Notes: generated from the sequence alone by a model not told the origin. Shown: positions 9,090-18,622, numbered from the stretch's first letter. The stretch is DNA of 64,000 nucleotides from Haloarchaeobius litoreus (GCF_024495425.1 NZ_JANHJR010000003.1:806001-870000), one strand, 5' to 3'. Made by a program: numbers and translations.

Positions 9090-11204
9090 ATGGATCGCCG
9101 GGTCGCGCTTCTCTCGATACTGCTCGTCTCGCTCGTCGCCGTCCCCGCCGCGACGCCGGCGGCGCAGCCCGCCGACGCAAGCGCGGTGCGGGCCTCGGGG
9201 TCGGCGACGGACCCGGTGACGACGACCGGACCGACGGCCGCGGCGGCGCAGGCGAACCCGACGATAACCCGCACGCTCACGTTGCACCTGACGCCCGGCC
9301 AGCCGGGCGAGGTCCGCGCCGTGGTCGACGTCGATGTCCCCGACGAGGTGACCGAGTTCACCCTCCAGCTGCAGTCGAACGCCGACGTGCAGTCGACCGA
9401 GCACTTCGAGCGCGACAGCGACCGGGAGTACGCCTGGACGGGTGACGGCTCGGGCGGCTCGGTGACGTTCACCTACGACGCGAACGAGACGAGCGACACC
9501 GGCGGCCGCGCCGCACTCGCCGAGAGGCTGGGTGCCACGAGCACCGACACGCAGGCGGCCGAGTACGCCTTCGCCGACACCGGCGACTGGGCGATCACGC
9601 GCGTTCCGGGGCTCGGCAGCTCGTGGCGCTGGAGAGACGCGGACGACGTGGACCTGGAGAAGACGGTCACGGTCGCCGGCGAGGGGACGACCGGCGGCTA
9701 CATGGCCTACCTCGGCCCGATGACGACGTACAGCGAGACGGTGCAGGACCAGGAGATCACGCTCGCCGTACCCGACGCGGCGGAGATGCGCGAGTCGCCC
9801 GAGGCCGTGCTCGCCAGCCTCGCGAACGCGAGCGAGCGGCTCCGGGTCGGGCAGCGCGACGAGACGGCGCTGGTCATCGCCGCACCGCGGGCCGTGGACT
9901 GGTCCTCGGCGGGGCTCCAGTACGGCGACACGGACGCGTGGGTCGTCGCTGACGCGCGGCTCGACCGCGCGAACAACGTCTGGCTCCACGAGTACGTCCA
10001 CACGAGACAGGAGTTCCGGACGAACCGGTCGGGGCGCTGGCTGACCGAGGCGACGGCGGACTACTACGCCGCGCTGCTGGCGTACGAGCAGGGCCACGTC
10101 GGCTTCGACGCGTTCCGCGATAAACTCCAACGGGGCACGGAGGACCCGCAGTCGACGGCGGTGCTCGCCGAGCCGGCGACCTGGAGCAACAGCGCGAACT
10201 ACCTCAAGGGGTCGCTCGTCACGGGTGCTATCGACCGGCGACTCCGGGGCACGACCGACGGTGGGGCGACGTTCCAGCGCGTCTTCCGTCGGCTGAACGG
10301 CCAGGAGGACACCGTCGACAACGCCGACATCCTGGACGCGGTCGAGGCGGCGGCAGGGTCGGACACGCGCTCGTACGCCGACCGGTACACGACCGGCTCC
10401 GGCGCGCCGGGCACCTGGTCGCGCGAGACCCATTCGGAGCTGTTCGGGCCGGTTCCGGCCTCGTTCGCGTACATGCTCGCCGACGGCTCGCCGGCGGTCG
10501 CGGGGCCGTACCGGAACACGACGGTCAGCATGTCGCCGACGCTGGCCGTCGGAGAGACGCTGGCCATCGAGGCTACAGTCGAGAACGTGGGCGGTGGTGT
10601 CGGTAGCTACGAGGCGGCGCTCGTCGTCGACGGCACGGTCGAGGCGACCGAGTCGGGTGAGCTCGACCCCGGCGAGACGGAGACGCTCGCGTTCGAGCGA
10701 ACGTTCGACGAGGCCGGCACCTACGACGTGCGGGTCGCCAACCGCGAGCTGACCGTGACCGTGCGCGAGCCGGCGACGCCGCGGGTGACGAGCATCGAAG
10801 CGCCCGACACGGTCACCGTCGGCGAGGCGTTCACCGTCCGGGCGACCGTCGACAACGAGGCGGCCTGGCCGGCCGCGGGAGCCGTGTCGCTGTCGCTCGA
10901 CGGGGAGGAGAGCCGCACCGACACCGTCCGGCTCCCGCCCGCGAGCCGGCTGACCTACACCGGGACGGTGACCGTCAGCGAGGCCGGCGAGCACGTCGTC
11001 GCCGTCGGCGGCGAACAGGTGACCGTCACCGCCGTCGAACCGGAGACGACGGCCGATGCGCGCGATGGGAGCGGCGACACCAGCGGCGGGGACGGCGACG
11101 GTGGACCCGGCGGCTCCCTGCCGATGCCCGGCTTCGGTGTCGCCGGTACAGTGGCGGCGCTGGTCGGTCTGCTCGCGGGACTCGGACTACAGCGGCGGCA
11201 GTAA
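9090..11204 (+). CDS. Secreted HExxH metallopeptidase-like protein with CARDB domain and PGF-CTERM anchor
   Basis: 704 residues. A signal peptide at 1-27 (RVALLSILLVSLVAVPAATPA) leads into a beta-rich domain. A zinc-metallopeptidase core follows, with HEYVH at about residues 300-304 and a downstream WLTEATADYY near 315-324 supplying the third ligand (gluzincin/peptidase-MA arrangement). After residue 480 comes an Ig-like CARDB module (ATVENVGGGVGSYEAALVVDG) and a second similar repeat. It ends with a Gly/Asp-rich linker and a PGF-CTERM tripartite tail (PMPGFGVAGTVAALVG, then QRRQ), the signal for archaeosortase processing and lipid anchoring. Expected to be a surface-bound protease; the substrate is unknown. 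Confidence 0.85.
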   Translation: MDRRVALLSILLVSLVAVPAATPAAQPADASAVRASGSATDPVTTTGPTAAAAQANPTITRTLTLHLTPGQPGEVRAVVDVDVPDEVTEFTLQLQSNADVQSTEHFERDSDREYAWTGDGSGGSVTFTYDANETSDTGGRAALAERLGATSTDTQAAEYAFADTGDWAITRVPGLGSSWRWRDADDVDLEKTVTVAGEGTTGGYMAYLGPMTTYSETVQDQEITLAVPDAAEMRESPEAVLASLANASERLRVGQRDETALVIAAPRAVDWSSAGLQYGDTDAWVVADARLDRANNVWLHEYVHTRQEFRTNRSGRWLTEATADYYAALLAYEQGHVGFDAFRDKLQRGTEDPQSTAVLAEPATWSNSANYLKGSLVTGAIDRRLRGTTDGGATFQRVFRRLNGQEDTVDNADILDAVEAAAGSDTRSYADRYTTGSGAPGTWSRETHSELFGPVPASFAYMLADGSPAVAGPYRNTTVSMSPTLAVGETLAIEATVENVGGGVGSYEAALVVDGTVEATESGELDPGETETLAFERTFDEAGTYDVRVANRELTVTVREPATPRVTSIEAPDTVTVGEAFTVRATVDNEAAWPAAGAVSLSLDGEESRTDTVRLPPASRLTYTGTVTVSEAGEHVVAVGGEQVTVTAVEPETTADARDGSGDTSGGDGDGGPGGSLPMPGFGVAGTVAALVGLLAGLGLQRRQ

Positions 11205-11228
11205 GCGGAAAGGTCAGTTTCGGCCGCG

Positions 11229-11771
11229 TTACGCGAACTCGACGGTCAGCTCGCAGTGGCCGTCGCCGTCGTGCATGCACGCGCCCTCGGAGATGGCGAC
11301 CTCGTCGTCGAAGTCGTCGGCGATGCCCTCGATGATGCCCTTCGCGAGGTGACAGAGCCGACGGTCGGACTGGTACTGGACGACGTACGTGTCCTCGCTG
11401 ATGCGGTCGGTCGAGATGGTCGGGAGCGCGGCCTCCTCGTCGCCCGTCTCGATCTGGCGGTAGATGCCTTCGAGGTTGGCGACGACCTCCTTCGTACCCC
11501 AGCCGCGCTTGACGTGTGCCTTGAACGTGTTGAGCAGCTCCGGCGCGAGGTAGGCCCCCACGTTGCGCTGGACGACGGCCTCCGCAGTGCCGGTCTGTTC
11601 GGCGACGACCGTGATCGCGCCGGTGAACTCCTCGTCCGGATAGCGCGACACCGGGAGGTAGAGCTTCGGCTCGATACCTGCCGCCTCCAGTACCTCGTCC
11701 CAGGCCGTCCCCGGCACGTGCTCCCCGACGTACCCCTTGAGTGATTTGTGTAGTATCCCGTGCATGGCCAC
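11229..11771 (-). CDS. Heme NO-binding (HNOB)-like domain protein
   Basis: 180 residues starting MAMHGILHKSLKGYV, followed by a WDEVLEAAGI helix. These openings are characteristic of HNOB/H-NOX-like domains that sense NO or O2. The C-terminal part (GACMHDGDGHCEL) resembles the end of the related V4R fold. I do not see an obvious H-NOX proximal-His context, so heme binding is uncertain; a signalling or adaptor function is an inference. A TATA element (TTTATACC) near 11814-11821 places the transcript start about 20 nt upstream of the ATG, and a GGTGGTG-rich leader follows. Confidence 0.65.
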   Translation of the reverse strand: MAMHGILHKSLKGYVGEHVPGTAWDEVLEAAGIEPKLYLPVSRYPDEEFTGAITVVAEQTGTAEAVVQRNVGAYLAPELLNTFKAHVKRGWGTKEVVANLEGIYRQIETGDEEAALPTISTDRISEDTYVVQYQSDRRLCHLAKGIIEGIADDFDDEVAISEGACMHDGDGHCELTVEFA

Positions 11772-11834
11772 ACCACCGCCCCCTGCGGGGCTACGTACCC
11801 TACGAGCGAGACGAGGTATAAAGAATCCGTGTTT

Positions 11835-12689
11835 TTATTCCGATAGTTCGGCCGCGACAATCGGTGCCACGGAGACCGCGCTGACCGGGCGTTCGAGCGT
11901 GTCCGTGCCGTAGACGGCCTCGACACCGGCCCGGGCGAGCTTCGTCGGCGCGTTCCGGGCGAGCAGCGGGTGGACCGTGGTGACGTACACGCGGGCCGCG
12001 TCGCGCTCGTTCAGCACGCCGATGGACTCGCTCATCGTCGACCCGGTGGCGACGATGTCGTCGACGACGACCACGTCCCGACCCGCGACGGCGGCGTCGC
12101 TCGGGCTCACCTCGACCTCGGTGCCGGAGCGCCGGACCTTCTCGAAGTAGTCCGTCTCGCCGCAACCGTAGGCGTCTCGGACCGACGCGGCGAGGTCGCA
12201 GGCCCCCTCGTCGGGCGCGAGGAACAGCGGTTCGGCCAGGTCGTCGGGGAGCGGTTCGGCGAGCCGTGGCGCGGCGTCGAGCGCGACCGCGGGCGGGTCG
12301 AAGAACTCGCAGACCCGCTCCTCGTGCGGGTTGACCGTCAGCACCCGGTCCGCACCGGTCGAGATGGCCCGGGCGACGGCCCGCGAGGACACCGGTTCGC
12401 CCGGGTTGAACGCCTCGTCCTGCCGCGCGTAGCCCATGTACGGGAGGACGGTAACGACCTCGCTCGCGCCGGCCTCGCGTGCGGCGTCCTGCAGCTGGAG
12501 CAGTTCGACGAACGCGTCGCTCGTGGCCGTCGAGGCGACCACGACCGCACGCCCGGGCGACACGTCGCCGATGCGGACGAGCAGCTCCCCGTCGGGGAAG
12601 CGCTCGTACTCGACGGGCGCGATGGGCTCGCCGAGTTCGGCCGCGAGTTCGGCCGCCAGCGACTGGGAGGCCGAGCCTGGGAGTATCAT
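11835..12689 (-). CDS. prs: Ribose-phosphate pyrophosphokinase (PRPP synthase)
   Basis: Makes PRPP from ribose-5-phosphate and ATP for purine, pyrimidine, histidine and tryptophan synthesis. 284 residues, the short archaeal form. Visible motifs are the phosphoribosyl-binding loop VVVDDIVATGSTM near residue 212, the ATP-loop region VVTVLPYMGYARQDEAF near residue 80, and RFPDGE near residue 30. It complements rpiA elsewhere in the window. The ATG at 12689 starts MILPGSASQSLA, which matches family length. Confidence 0.96.
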   Translation of the reverse strand: MILPGSASQSLAAELAAELGEPIAPVEYERFPDGELLVRIGDVSPGRAVVVASTATSDAFVELLQLQDAAREAGASEVVTVLPYMGYARQDEAFNPGEPVSSRAVARAISTGADRVLTVNPHEERVCEFFDPPAVALDAAPRLAEPLPDDLAEPLFLAPDEGACDLAASVRDAYGCGETDYFEKVRRSGTEVEVSPSDAAVAGRDVVVVDDIVATGSTMSESIGVLNERDAARVYVTTVHPLLARNAPTKLARAGVEAVYGTDTLERPVSAVSVAPIVAAELSE

Positions 12690-12776
12690 GTGGGAGTGCT
12701 CGCCGGCCTGCCTAATTCCACTTTCGTTATGCCGAGTGGGTCGCGTTCCGGTTCCGGTACGGTCCTCGCCGGGAGC

Positions 12777-13679
12777 TCAGTTCGGCCCGACGGCGACGAC
12801 CCCGGCCACGTCGGGCACGCCGAGGGACTGTCCCCGCCAGCCGTCGTCGGCCGCCGCGAGCACCCGGCCCTCGGCGGTGACGAGGTACGTCGTCCGGTCG
12901 TAGGCGACCCCGACGACCGTCCCGTCGGGCTGCTCTGGGTAGGCGACCCACTCGCCGGCCGCGAGCGCGACGAACGCGTCGCGGACGACGGCGTGGGCGC
13001 GCTCGGGCGCGTCGGCGTCCTCGGTGCCGGTGTCGCCGCCGTCGCTGGCCACCACGGTCGCCTCGCCCGCCAGTTCGTCCAGCCAGCCGTTGCCGAGCCG
13101 GTAGAGTCCGGCCGCGGTCGCCGCCCGCGGGGTGCCCGCCGCACTCACGTCGCGGGCGTCGTCGAGGCCGACGTGGGTGAGCCCGGTGCCGACCCGGTAC
13201 ACACCGTCCGCCGCAGCGCAGAGGTCGCCGGAGAGCGCCCGGATGTCGGCGTCGATGGAGCCACAGTCGGCCCAGTCCGCGTCTCCGGCGTCGGTTTGGC
13301 CGACGAGAACCAGCCGCGAGAGGTCGCCGTCGGGTCCCGCCGCGAGGACAGCGGGGCCGTCCGCGCCCGCCCCGACGACCGAGACGGCGACCGCCTCGCC
13401 GTGGCCGGTCTCCTCGAACCCGCCGACGTGCGTCTCCTCCGTATCGGTCCCGACCCGGCCGACCAGCACGTCCGCATCGGTCGCCACGGCGACGACGCCA
13501 CCGCCGGCTGCCACGTCCCGCGCCGTCCCGCGTACCGCGAGCTCGAAGCCACCGACGCGCTCGTCGACCACGTCGACCGCGACGCAGCCGACGCCCGAGG
13601 CCACGTACAGCGTCGCCTTGCGCTCGTCGCCGTCGTAGACCCGCTTCTCGTCGAGGCTGATGTCCTTCTCGGCGCTCAT
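12777..13679 (-). CDS. Putative beta-propeller protein (HVO_0234-like)
   Basis: 300 residues made of short repeating strands rich in Val, Gly, Ala and Asp (for example GVGCVAVDV, GGVVAVATDADVLVGR, GDLCAAADGVYRVG, GLYRLGNGWL). The rhythm is that of a beta-propeller without enzyme motifs. I recognise it as a conserved haloarchaeal family adjacent to housekeeping genes; function unknown. It is cytosolic, with no signal peptide. Assignment to the HVO_0234 family is from memory and should be searched. Confidence 0.65.
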   Translation of the reverse strand: MSAEKDISLDEKRVYDGDERKATLYVASGVGCVAVDVVDERVGGFELAVRGTARDVAAGGGVVAVATDADVLVGRVGTDTEETHVGGFEETGHGEAVAVSVVGAGADGPAVLAAGPDGDLSRLVLVGQTDAGDADWADCGSIDADIRALSGDLCAAADGVYRVGTGLTHVGLDDARDVSAAGTPRAATAAGLYRLGNGWLDELAGEATVVASDGGDTGTEDADAPERAHAVVRDAFVALAAGEWVAYPEQPDGTVVGVAYDRTTYLVTAEGRVLAAADDGWRGQSLGVPDVAGVVAVGPN

Positions 13680-13748
13680 ACCTGGACGTCGGTGGGCCGG
13701 GGTCGAAAACGATGCGGTCGGCGCGCGGGCGGCGACGTGTCCCGACCC

Positions 13749-13994
13749 TCAGAGGTCGGTCGCGACGCGCAGTTCGGTGTCGGTGACGGTCTCGACCGAA
13801 TCGGCGTGGACCTCGATGTCGTCCTCGTCGGCGTCGCCATAGCCGAAGCTCTGGATCAGTGCCTCGGAGATGCCCGCCTCGGGCTCGACGTAGGCGATCT
13901 GTCTCTCGGCGTCGACCTCGGTCACGATGCCGATCTGTTCGCCCTCGATGTCCATGAGATACTTCCCCTCGTCTGCCTTAGAGAGCACTGTCAT
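13749..13994 (-). CDS. PRC-barrel-like small protein
   Basis: An 81-residue protein beginning MTVLSKADEGKYLMD, with GEQIGIVTEV typical of PRC-barrel domains near residue 17. It has a conserved haloarchaeal middle (GYGDADEDDIEVHADSVE) and ends in TELRVATDL. PRC-barrel proteins often act in RNA processing or membrane-complex assembly; the precise role here is unknown. The start is supported by a TATA element (CTTTATT) at about 14021-14027, giving a leaderless transcript. Divergent from the glmM-type gene. Confidence 0.75.
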   Translation of the reverse strand: MTVLSKADEGKYLMDIEGEQIGIVTEVDAERQIAYVEPEAGISEALIQSFGYGDADEDDIEVHADSVETVTDTELRVATDL

Positions 13995-14114
13995 TCCATC
14001 TGAACGATGGGTCTCGATGCGGAATAAAGGTGCGGTCCGAGCACGGGACCGGTAGTCGGACGCCCGACACAGCTTCGGAATCCATTTGACGCCGCCACAC
14101 TCAGACCCACCTGA

Positions 14115-15479
14115 ATGAAGGTATTCGGTTCCAGCGGGACACGCGGCGTCGCCAACGAGGCGCTGACGCCGACGTTCGTCCTCCGCGTGGCCAAGGCGGC
14201 CGGAACGGCGTGGGGTGCCGACCGGGTCGCCATCGCGCGGGACACACGGGTGACCGGCGAGATGCTCGCCGACGCGGCGGCCGCGGGACTCACCAGCGTC
14301 GGGGTCGACGTGGACCGGCTCGGCCGCGTGCCGACGCCGGGCGCACAGGCCTACGCCGAGCACGAGGGCGTGCCGGCGATGATGATCACGGCCAGCCACA
14401 ACCCGGCGGAGTACAACGGCGTCAAGCTCGTCGGCGACGACGGCGTCGAACTCGCCGTCCCCGACCTCGAACGCGTCGAGGACATCTTCCTCGGCGAGAC
14501 GTTCGAGCCGGCGACGTGGGACGAGGTCGGCCGCAGCACCCGTGTCGAGGACGCCGCCGACCGCTACGTCGACCGCGTGCTCGACGTGGTGGACCGCGAG
14601 ACCATCGCCGACGCCGACCTGACGGTCGCGCTCGACCCCGGCCACGGCGCGGGTGCGCTCACCTCGCCGGAGTTCTTCCGTCGGCTCGGCTGTCGTGTCG
14701 TCACGGTCAACGCACAGCCCGACGGCCACTTCCCGGGCCGCGACCCCGAGCCCGTCCCGGAGAACCTCGGCGACCTCGGCGACCTCGTCCGCGCGACCGA
14801 CGCCGACGTGGGTATCGCCCACGACGGCGACGCCGACCGCGCCATCTTCTACGACGAGACCGGCGAGTACGTCGAGGGCGACGCCACGCTCGCCGCGCTC
14901 GCCGCCGCCGAACTCGGTCCCGGCGACGTGACCGTCTCCGCCGTGAACGTCTCCCAGCGGTTCGTCGACGTGGCCGAGGAGACCGGCGCACGGCTCGAGC
15001 TGACGCCCATCGGTTCGACGAACATCATCACCCGCGTCCGCGAGCTACTCGCCGACGGGGAGGACGTCCCGCTCGCCGGCGAGGGCAACGGGGGCATCTT
15101 CTTCCCGGACTATCACATCGCCCGCGACGGGGCCTACACCGCCGCGCGCTTCCTCGAGCTGCTCGCCGACGCGCCCGTCAGCGAGGTCGTCGCACCCTAC
15201 GGCGGCTACCACAACGTCCGCCGGAACGTCGAGTACGAGACCGAGGCAGAGCGCACCGCGATGCTCGCCGCCGCCGAGGGGCGCGCCGAGAACGCCGACG
15301 CCGAGCTCGACACGAAGGACGGCTTCCGGCTCGACTACGGCGACGCGTGGGTGCTCGCCCGCCCGTCGGGGACGGAACCGCTCGTGCGGGTCTACGCCGA
15401 GGCGCACGATGCCGCCCGCGCAGCCGACCTCGCCGACGGGATGTACGAGGCGCTCCTCGACGCGAAGGAGTCCGCCTGA
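14115..15479 (+). CDS. glmM: Phosphoglucosamine / phosphohexose mutase
   Basis: An alpha-D-phosphohexomutase that shifts phosphate between C6 and C1 of glucosamine or mannose on the route to nucleotide sugars for glycoproteins and S-layer glycans. 454 residues, full length. The N-terminus has MKVFGSSGTRGVANE, the catalytic serine loop is MITASHNPAEYNG near residue 95, the metal loop is GDADRA near residue 240, the sugar loop is GEGNGG near residue 320, and the phosphate loop ARPSGTEPLVRVY is near residue 415. GlmM versus phosphomannomutase cannot be separated with certainty by eye. Confidence 0.92.
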   Translation: MKVFGSSGTRGVANEALTPTFVLRVAKAAGTAWGADRVAIARDTRVTGEMLADAAAAGLTSVGVDVDRLGRVPTPGAQAYAEHEGVPAMMITASHNPAEYNGVKLVGDDGVELAVPDLERVEDIFLGETFEPATWDEVGRSTRVEDAADRYVDRVLDVVDRETIADADLTVALDPGHGAGALTSPEFFRRLGCRVVTVNAQPDGHFPGRDPEPVPENLGDLGDLVRATDADVGIAHDGDADRAIFYDETGEYVEGDATLAALAAAELGPGDVTVSAVNVSQRFVDVAEETGARLELTPIGSTNIITRVRELLADGEDVPLAGEGNGGIFFPDYHIARDGAYTAARFLELLADAPVSEVVAPYGGYHNVRRNVEYETEAERTAMLAAAEGRAENADAELDTKDGFRLDYGDAWVLARPSGTEPLVRVYAEAHDAARAADLADGMYEALLDAKESA

Positions 15480-15525
15480 GTCGGTCGCACGCTTCCCCCG
15501 CCACTGTCCTCGATCCCACCGGTCC

Positions 15526-16194
15526 TCAGTCCCACCAGTCCTCCCACCAGTCGTCCTCCTCGCCGGTGCGCTGCCGGATGTCCACGTCGACCGACCCCTG
15601 AAGCTCCAGCAGCGCGAGCCGCCCCGCGTACCGGAACTCCGTCCTGTTCAGGACCCGCGTACTGATCGTCCGGTTCGGCCCGTACGTCTCCGTCCGCGTG
15701 CCGCGCCGTCCGATGCTCCGCCCCGTGAACCGCACCCGGAAGCGAGCGTCGTCGTCGCGCGAGGTCATCACCAGCCGGCTTGGCCGCTGGTCGTCGTGGT
15801 CGTCGTCGTCATCGTCATCGTCATCGTCATCGTCGTCGCCCTCGTCGTAGTCCCGCGGGTCGATACGATCGCCGTCGATCGTGATGCGCGGTGGCTCGTC
15901 GCAGTCCCAGCGGATGCGTCGGATCTCCCCGTCGATGCGGAACTTGTCGCTCCCGTGTGGGTCCGTGATGCTGACGATGCGTCCGTCGACGGCCGAGTCC
16001 CGTCCGGCGTAGCTCCGGCCGTCGTCGAGGCTCACGTCGCCGTCGACCCGCACCTCGGTCCGACACACCTCGTCGGTCCGGTTCTCGATGACGAGCCGTC
16101 GTTCGTCCGTCCCTCGACTCCCCGTGACGGTTCCCGCGCCGAGCCCGAGCGCGCCGGCCGCGCCGACGAGTTCGAGTGCTGTTCTGCGTCGCAT
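15526..16194 (-). CDS. Putative exported protein with Tat-like signal and a poly-aspartate tract
   Basis: A 222-residue protein. The N-terminus MRRRTALELVGAAGALGLGAG looks like a haloarchaeal Tat signal. The middle contains an uninterrupted run of about 15 Asp residues near position 133, encoded by a GTC/ATC repeat at about 15801-15843, which separates two beta-rich halves. The C-terminus is acidic and Trp-rich (EEDDWWEDWWD). No known domain recognised. A longer in-frame start would place basic sequence before the signal, so ATG at 16194 is chosen. Confidence 0.6.
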   Translation of the reverse strand: MRRRTALELVGAAGALGLGAGTVTGSRGTDERRLVIENRTDEVCRTEVRVDGDVSLDDGRSYAGRDSAVDGRIVSITDPHGSDKFRIDGEIRRIRWDCDEPPRITIDGDRIDPRDYDEGDDDDDDDDDDDDDHDDQRPSRLVMTSRDDDARFRVRFTGRSIGRRGTRTETYGPNRTISTRVLNRTEFRYAGRLALLELQGSVDVDIRQRTGEEDDWWEDWWD

Positions 16195-16283
16195 AGTCGA
16201 AGCTACGCGGAACCGATTTGAAACGATTGTTACCAATCAGGGTCCAGAAATGTACGGTCCAGCGTCGAGGTCGTGTCGCCGGG

Positions 16284-17387
16284 CTACCGGTCGCCGAGCG
16301 CCTCCCGCAGGGACTCCCGCTCCGCCCGCAGTTCCGCCAGCTCGTCCGCGACGGAGCCCGAAGCCAGCCGCTCGCGCCCCTCGGCGTCGAGCTCGTCCAG
16401 CGCGACCGCAGCCGTCCACAGCCGCTCGTACTCGTCGTCCCAGGTCAGCTCGCGCACCGTCCGCAGCGTCGCGACCACGTCCTCGCCGGCGACCCGCGAG
16501 ACCAGCGTGATGCGCTCCTCGCAGCGCCGGCGCAGCTCCGCCGCCGGGCCGGGCGGCCACTCCAGCTGGAGCGCCGAGCCGTCCAGCCGGTCGAGGTACG
16601 TCTGCCGGGTCGCCACCGCGCGCTTCAGCGCGGTCGCGTCCTCGACGTAGTGGTCCAGCTTCGACCGCGAGTAGTCCGCGAGCTCGAGCAGCCGCGGCAC
16701 CGTCTCGGTGCCGGCCTCGTGCGATTCGACGTACTCGACGAGGTCGGCCGGCGGTGCCTGCACGTCCACGAGCGGGTAGTGCGCCGCGCTCGACGCGAAC
16801 TCCAGCAGTTCGCGTGCGCTCACGTCGGTCCGGTAGTCGGTGAACGCCGCGACGATCGCCTCGTCGTACCTCTCGAGGGGGTCCCTGAGCTTCTCGACCG
16901 GCGCATCGAGGTCGGCGTCGCCGAGTTCGAGCAGGCGCTCGTGTTCCGCGATAGCGTCGTCGAGCGCCTGCAGCCGGCGCTTCGCCTCGCGCTCGGCCTC
17001 CCGCAGCTCCGCGCGGGCCTCGCGCTCGCGCTCCAGCACGTCGACCAGCTCCGTCGCCGGCCCGAGCACCGTCCGGGCCGCCGCGAAGTCGGACTCGGAG
17101 AGCCGACGCTGGTCCACCGCGTCGAGCGCCTCCTCGAACGCGTCCCGCCGCGGCAGGTCGTCCGGGAGCTCCTCGACGGTCGTCGCGAACTCGTCCTGGA
17201 ACTTCACGAACGACTGGAAGTCGCCCGTCCCCGTCGCAGTGTCCTCGTACTGATCGAGCAGCTTCGTCGCCGAATCGGACGCCGATTCGACCGTCTCCAG
17301 TTCGTCCCGACCGTGGCGCTCCACTGCCGCCACCGCCGACTCGACAGCCTCGCGCGCCCGTCGCAGGCGCTCGACTGCCTCACTCAT
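16284..17387 (-). CDS. Coiled-coil protein of unknown function (DUF7118-like)
   Basis: 367 residues, strongly helical and charged. Long heptad-like stretches run from 1 to 40 and from 125 to 180 ([21 protein letters not shown]), and a C-terminal coiled coil ends [14 protein letters not shown]. There is no signal peptide, membrane segment or catalytic motif. I recognise it as a conserved haloarchaeal coiled-coil protein. Its ATG overlaps the end of hisI by 8 nt, so the two are co-transcribed. Confidence 0.7.
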   Translation of the reverse strand: MSEAVERLRRAREAVESAVAAVERHGRDELETVESASDSATKLLDQYEDTATGTGDFQSFVKFQDEFATTVEELPDDLPRRDAFEEALDAVDQRRLSESDFAAARTVLGPATELVDVLEREREARAELREAEREAKRRLQALDDAIAEHERLLELGDADLDAPVEKLRDPLERYDEAIVAAFTDYRTDVSARELLEFASSAAHYPLVDVQAPPADLVEYVESHEAGTETVPRLLELADYSRSKLDHYVEDATALKRAVATRQTYLDRLDGSALQLEWPPGPAAELRRRCEERITLVSRVAGEDVVATLRTVRELTWDDEYERLWTAAVALDELDAEGRERLASGSVADELAELRAERESLREALGDR

Positions 17388-17751
17388 ACACGTCGTCGGG
17401 GTCGAACACCCGCTCGCCGACCGTCTCCCCCTCGACGGTCCGGTAGAAGCACGACCGGTACCCCGTGTGGCACGCGCCGCCTTCCTGCGTAACCCGGTAG
17501 AGGAGGGCGTCGCCGTCGCAGTCCAGGCGCACCGAGTCGACGGCCTGCGTGTGCCCGCTCGTCGCGCCCTTCTCCCACAGCTCGTCGCGCGACCGCGAGT
17601 AGTAGTGCGCCCGCCCCGTCTCGACGGTGCGCTCGACCGCCTCGTCGTTCGCGTAGGCGAGCATCAACACCTCATCGGAGTCGACGTCCTGCGCGACGAC
17701 CGGGACCAGGCCGTCGTCGCCGAAGTCGAGTTCGGACAGCGCGTCTGTCAT
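17380..17751 (-). CDS. hisI: Phosphoribosyl-AMP cyclohydrolase
   Basis: Catalyses the third step of histidine biosynthesis, opening the adenine ring of PR-AMP with a zinc and magnesium centre. 123 residues, the monofunctional form. Motifs include [31 protein letters not shown], the Asp-rich metal site [12 protein letters not shown], and the cysteines in [17 protein letters not shown] at 17751 gives the normal length, with a TATA-like GATATGG about 27 bp upstream. The longer upstream frame is not conserved in appearance. Confidence 0.96.
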   Translation of the reverse strand: MTDALSELDFGDDGLVPVVAQDVDSDEVLMLAYANDEAVERTVETGRAHYYSRSRDELWEKGATSGHTQAVDSVRLDCDGDALLYRVTQEGGACHTGYRSCFYRTVEGETVGERVFDPDDVYE

Positions 17752-18148
17752 TGTCGAAGCCTCGGCCGTCGCGGATATGGGTCTTTTCCTGTGGATGGGT
17801 GACTCGCGAGTCGGCGTGGCTGGTTCGGGGGTCGTGCACGCCGGAACTCCCGACGCCGATAGTTTACGATTATTGTAAACTTCGCGGGTGCTAAGGCCCC
17901 CGACCGGCCCGCGTGGCGCGAGGAGGGGCCGGAGCCGAGAACCCCGGTGCTTCCTGGCTGTTCGCGGTTCCGGAGCGTTCACCGACAGACGCGGTCCCAG
18001 CCGGTTCCAACCAGCTACAGGCCAGAGACGCACCAGATTGTGTCGCGGGGGTTCGAGTCGAAACGAAGGGGTCGTGGGCCGACCCAAACATCCCGACGAC
18101 GGAGACGCGCGGGAAACCTTCTTGAGGAATCCAGCAGACCCCACACGT
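17752..18148. other. Intergenic region between hisI and the HIT gene, with a 7-bp inverted repeat
   Basis: About 400 bp. Near the hisI side lies that gene's promoter. At 17861-17881 is an AT-rich inverted repeat: AGTTTAC, a 7-nt spacer (GATTATT), then GTAAACT. It stands out in GC-rich surroundings and is shaped like a dimeric regulator site. The rest, 17885-18148, is GC-rich with no convincing ORF, tRNA or recognisable stable RNA, although a non-coding RNA cannot be excluded by eye. Confidence 0.45.
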
Positions 18149-18574
18149 ATGGAGGACTGCATCTTCTGTCAGATCGTCGCTGGCGACATCCCGAGCCGCA
18201 CCGTCTACGAGGACGAGCACGCGTTCGCGTTCCTGGACGTGAACCCGCTCGCGCCGGGGCACACGCTGGTCATCCCGAAATCGCACCACGAGACGCTGGG
18301 CGAACTGCCGGACGAGGGGAGCGCGGCGCTGGCGGCGGCGGTCCACGAGGTCGCCCCGGCGGTCGAGGCGGCGATGGACGCCGACGCGACGACGGTGGCG
18401 TGCAACAACGGCGAGGCGGCCGGCCAGGAGGTTCCCCACGTCCACTACCACGTCGTGCCGCGCTACGAGGGCGACGGCTACGGTCCCATCCACGCACTGT
18501 TCGACGGACCGACGGACGTGAGCGACGACGAGCTCGACGACATCGCGGACGACATCGGGGCCGCACTCGACTGA
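18149..18574 (+). CDS. HIT family hydrolase
   Basis: A 141-residue histidine-triad protein, probably a nucleotide phosphoramidase or hydrolase of the Hint/FHIT type. It begins [15 protein letters not shown], the classic opening with a CxxC half-site. The substrate strand reads [17 protein letters not shown], and the catalytic triad is in HVHYHVVPR near residue 97. ATG at 18149 gives the canonical length. It is followed 48 bp later by a ParA-like gene on the same strand. Confidence 0.95.
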   Translation: MEDCIFCQIVAGDIPSRTVYEDEHAFAFLDVNPLAPGHTLVIPKSHHETLGELPDEGSAALAAAVHEVAPAVEAAMDADATTVACNNGEAAGQEVPHVHYHVVPRYEGDGYGPIHALFDGPTDVSDDELDDIADDIGAALD

Positions 18575-18622
18575 CCGGGTCGATCCGGACATTTTTTAAC
18601 CCGAACCGACCGAGGAATTTGT

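Noticed and set aside
6738-10994. A 1418-codon open frame on the minus strand across ileS and the metallopeptidase gene
   Set aside because: It is antisense to two clearly real genes. Long antisense frames are expected in GC-rich haloarchaeal coding DNA, and its composition is Arg/Val/Gly-rich with no domain.
11970-14003. A 677-codon plus-strand frame opposite prs and the beta-propeller gene
   Set aside because: Antisense shadow; the minus-strand genes have clear family motifs.
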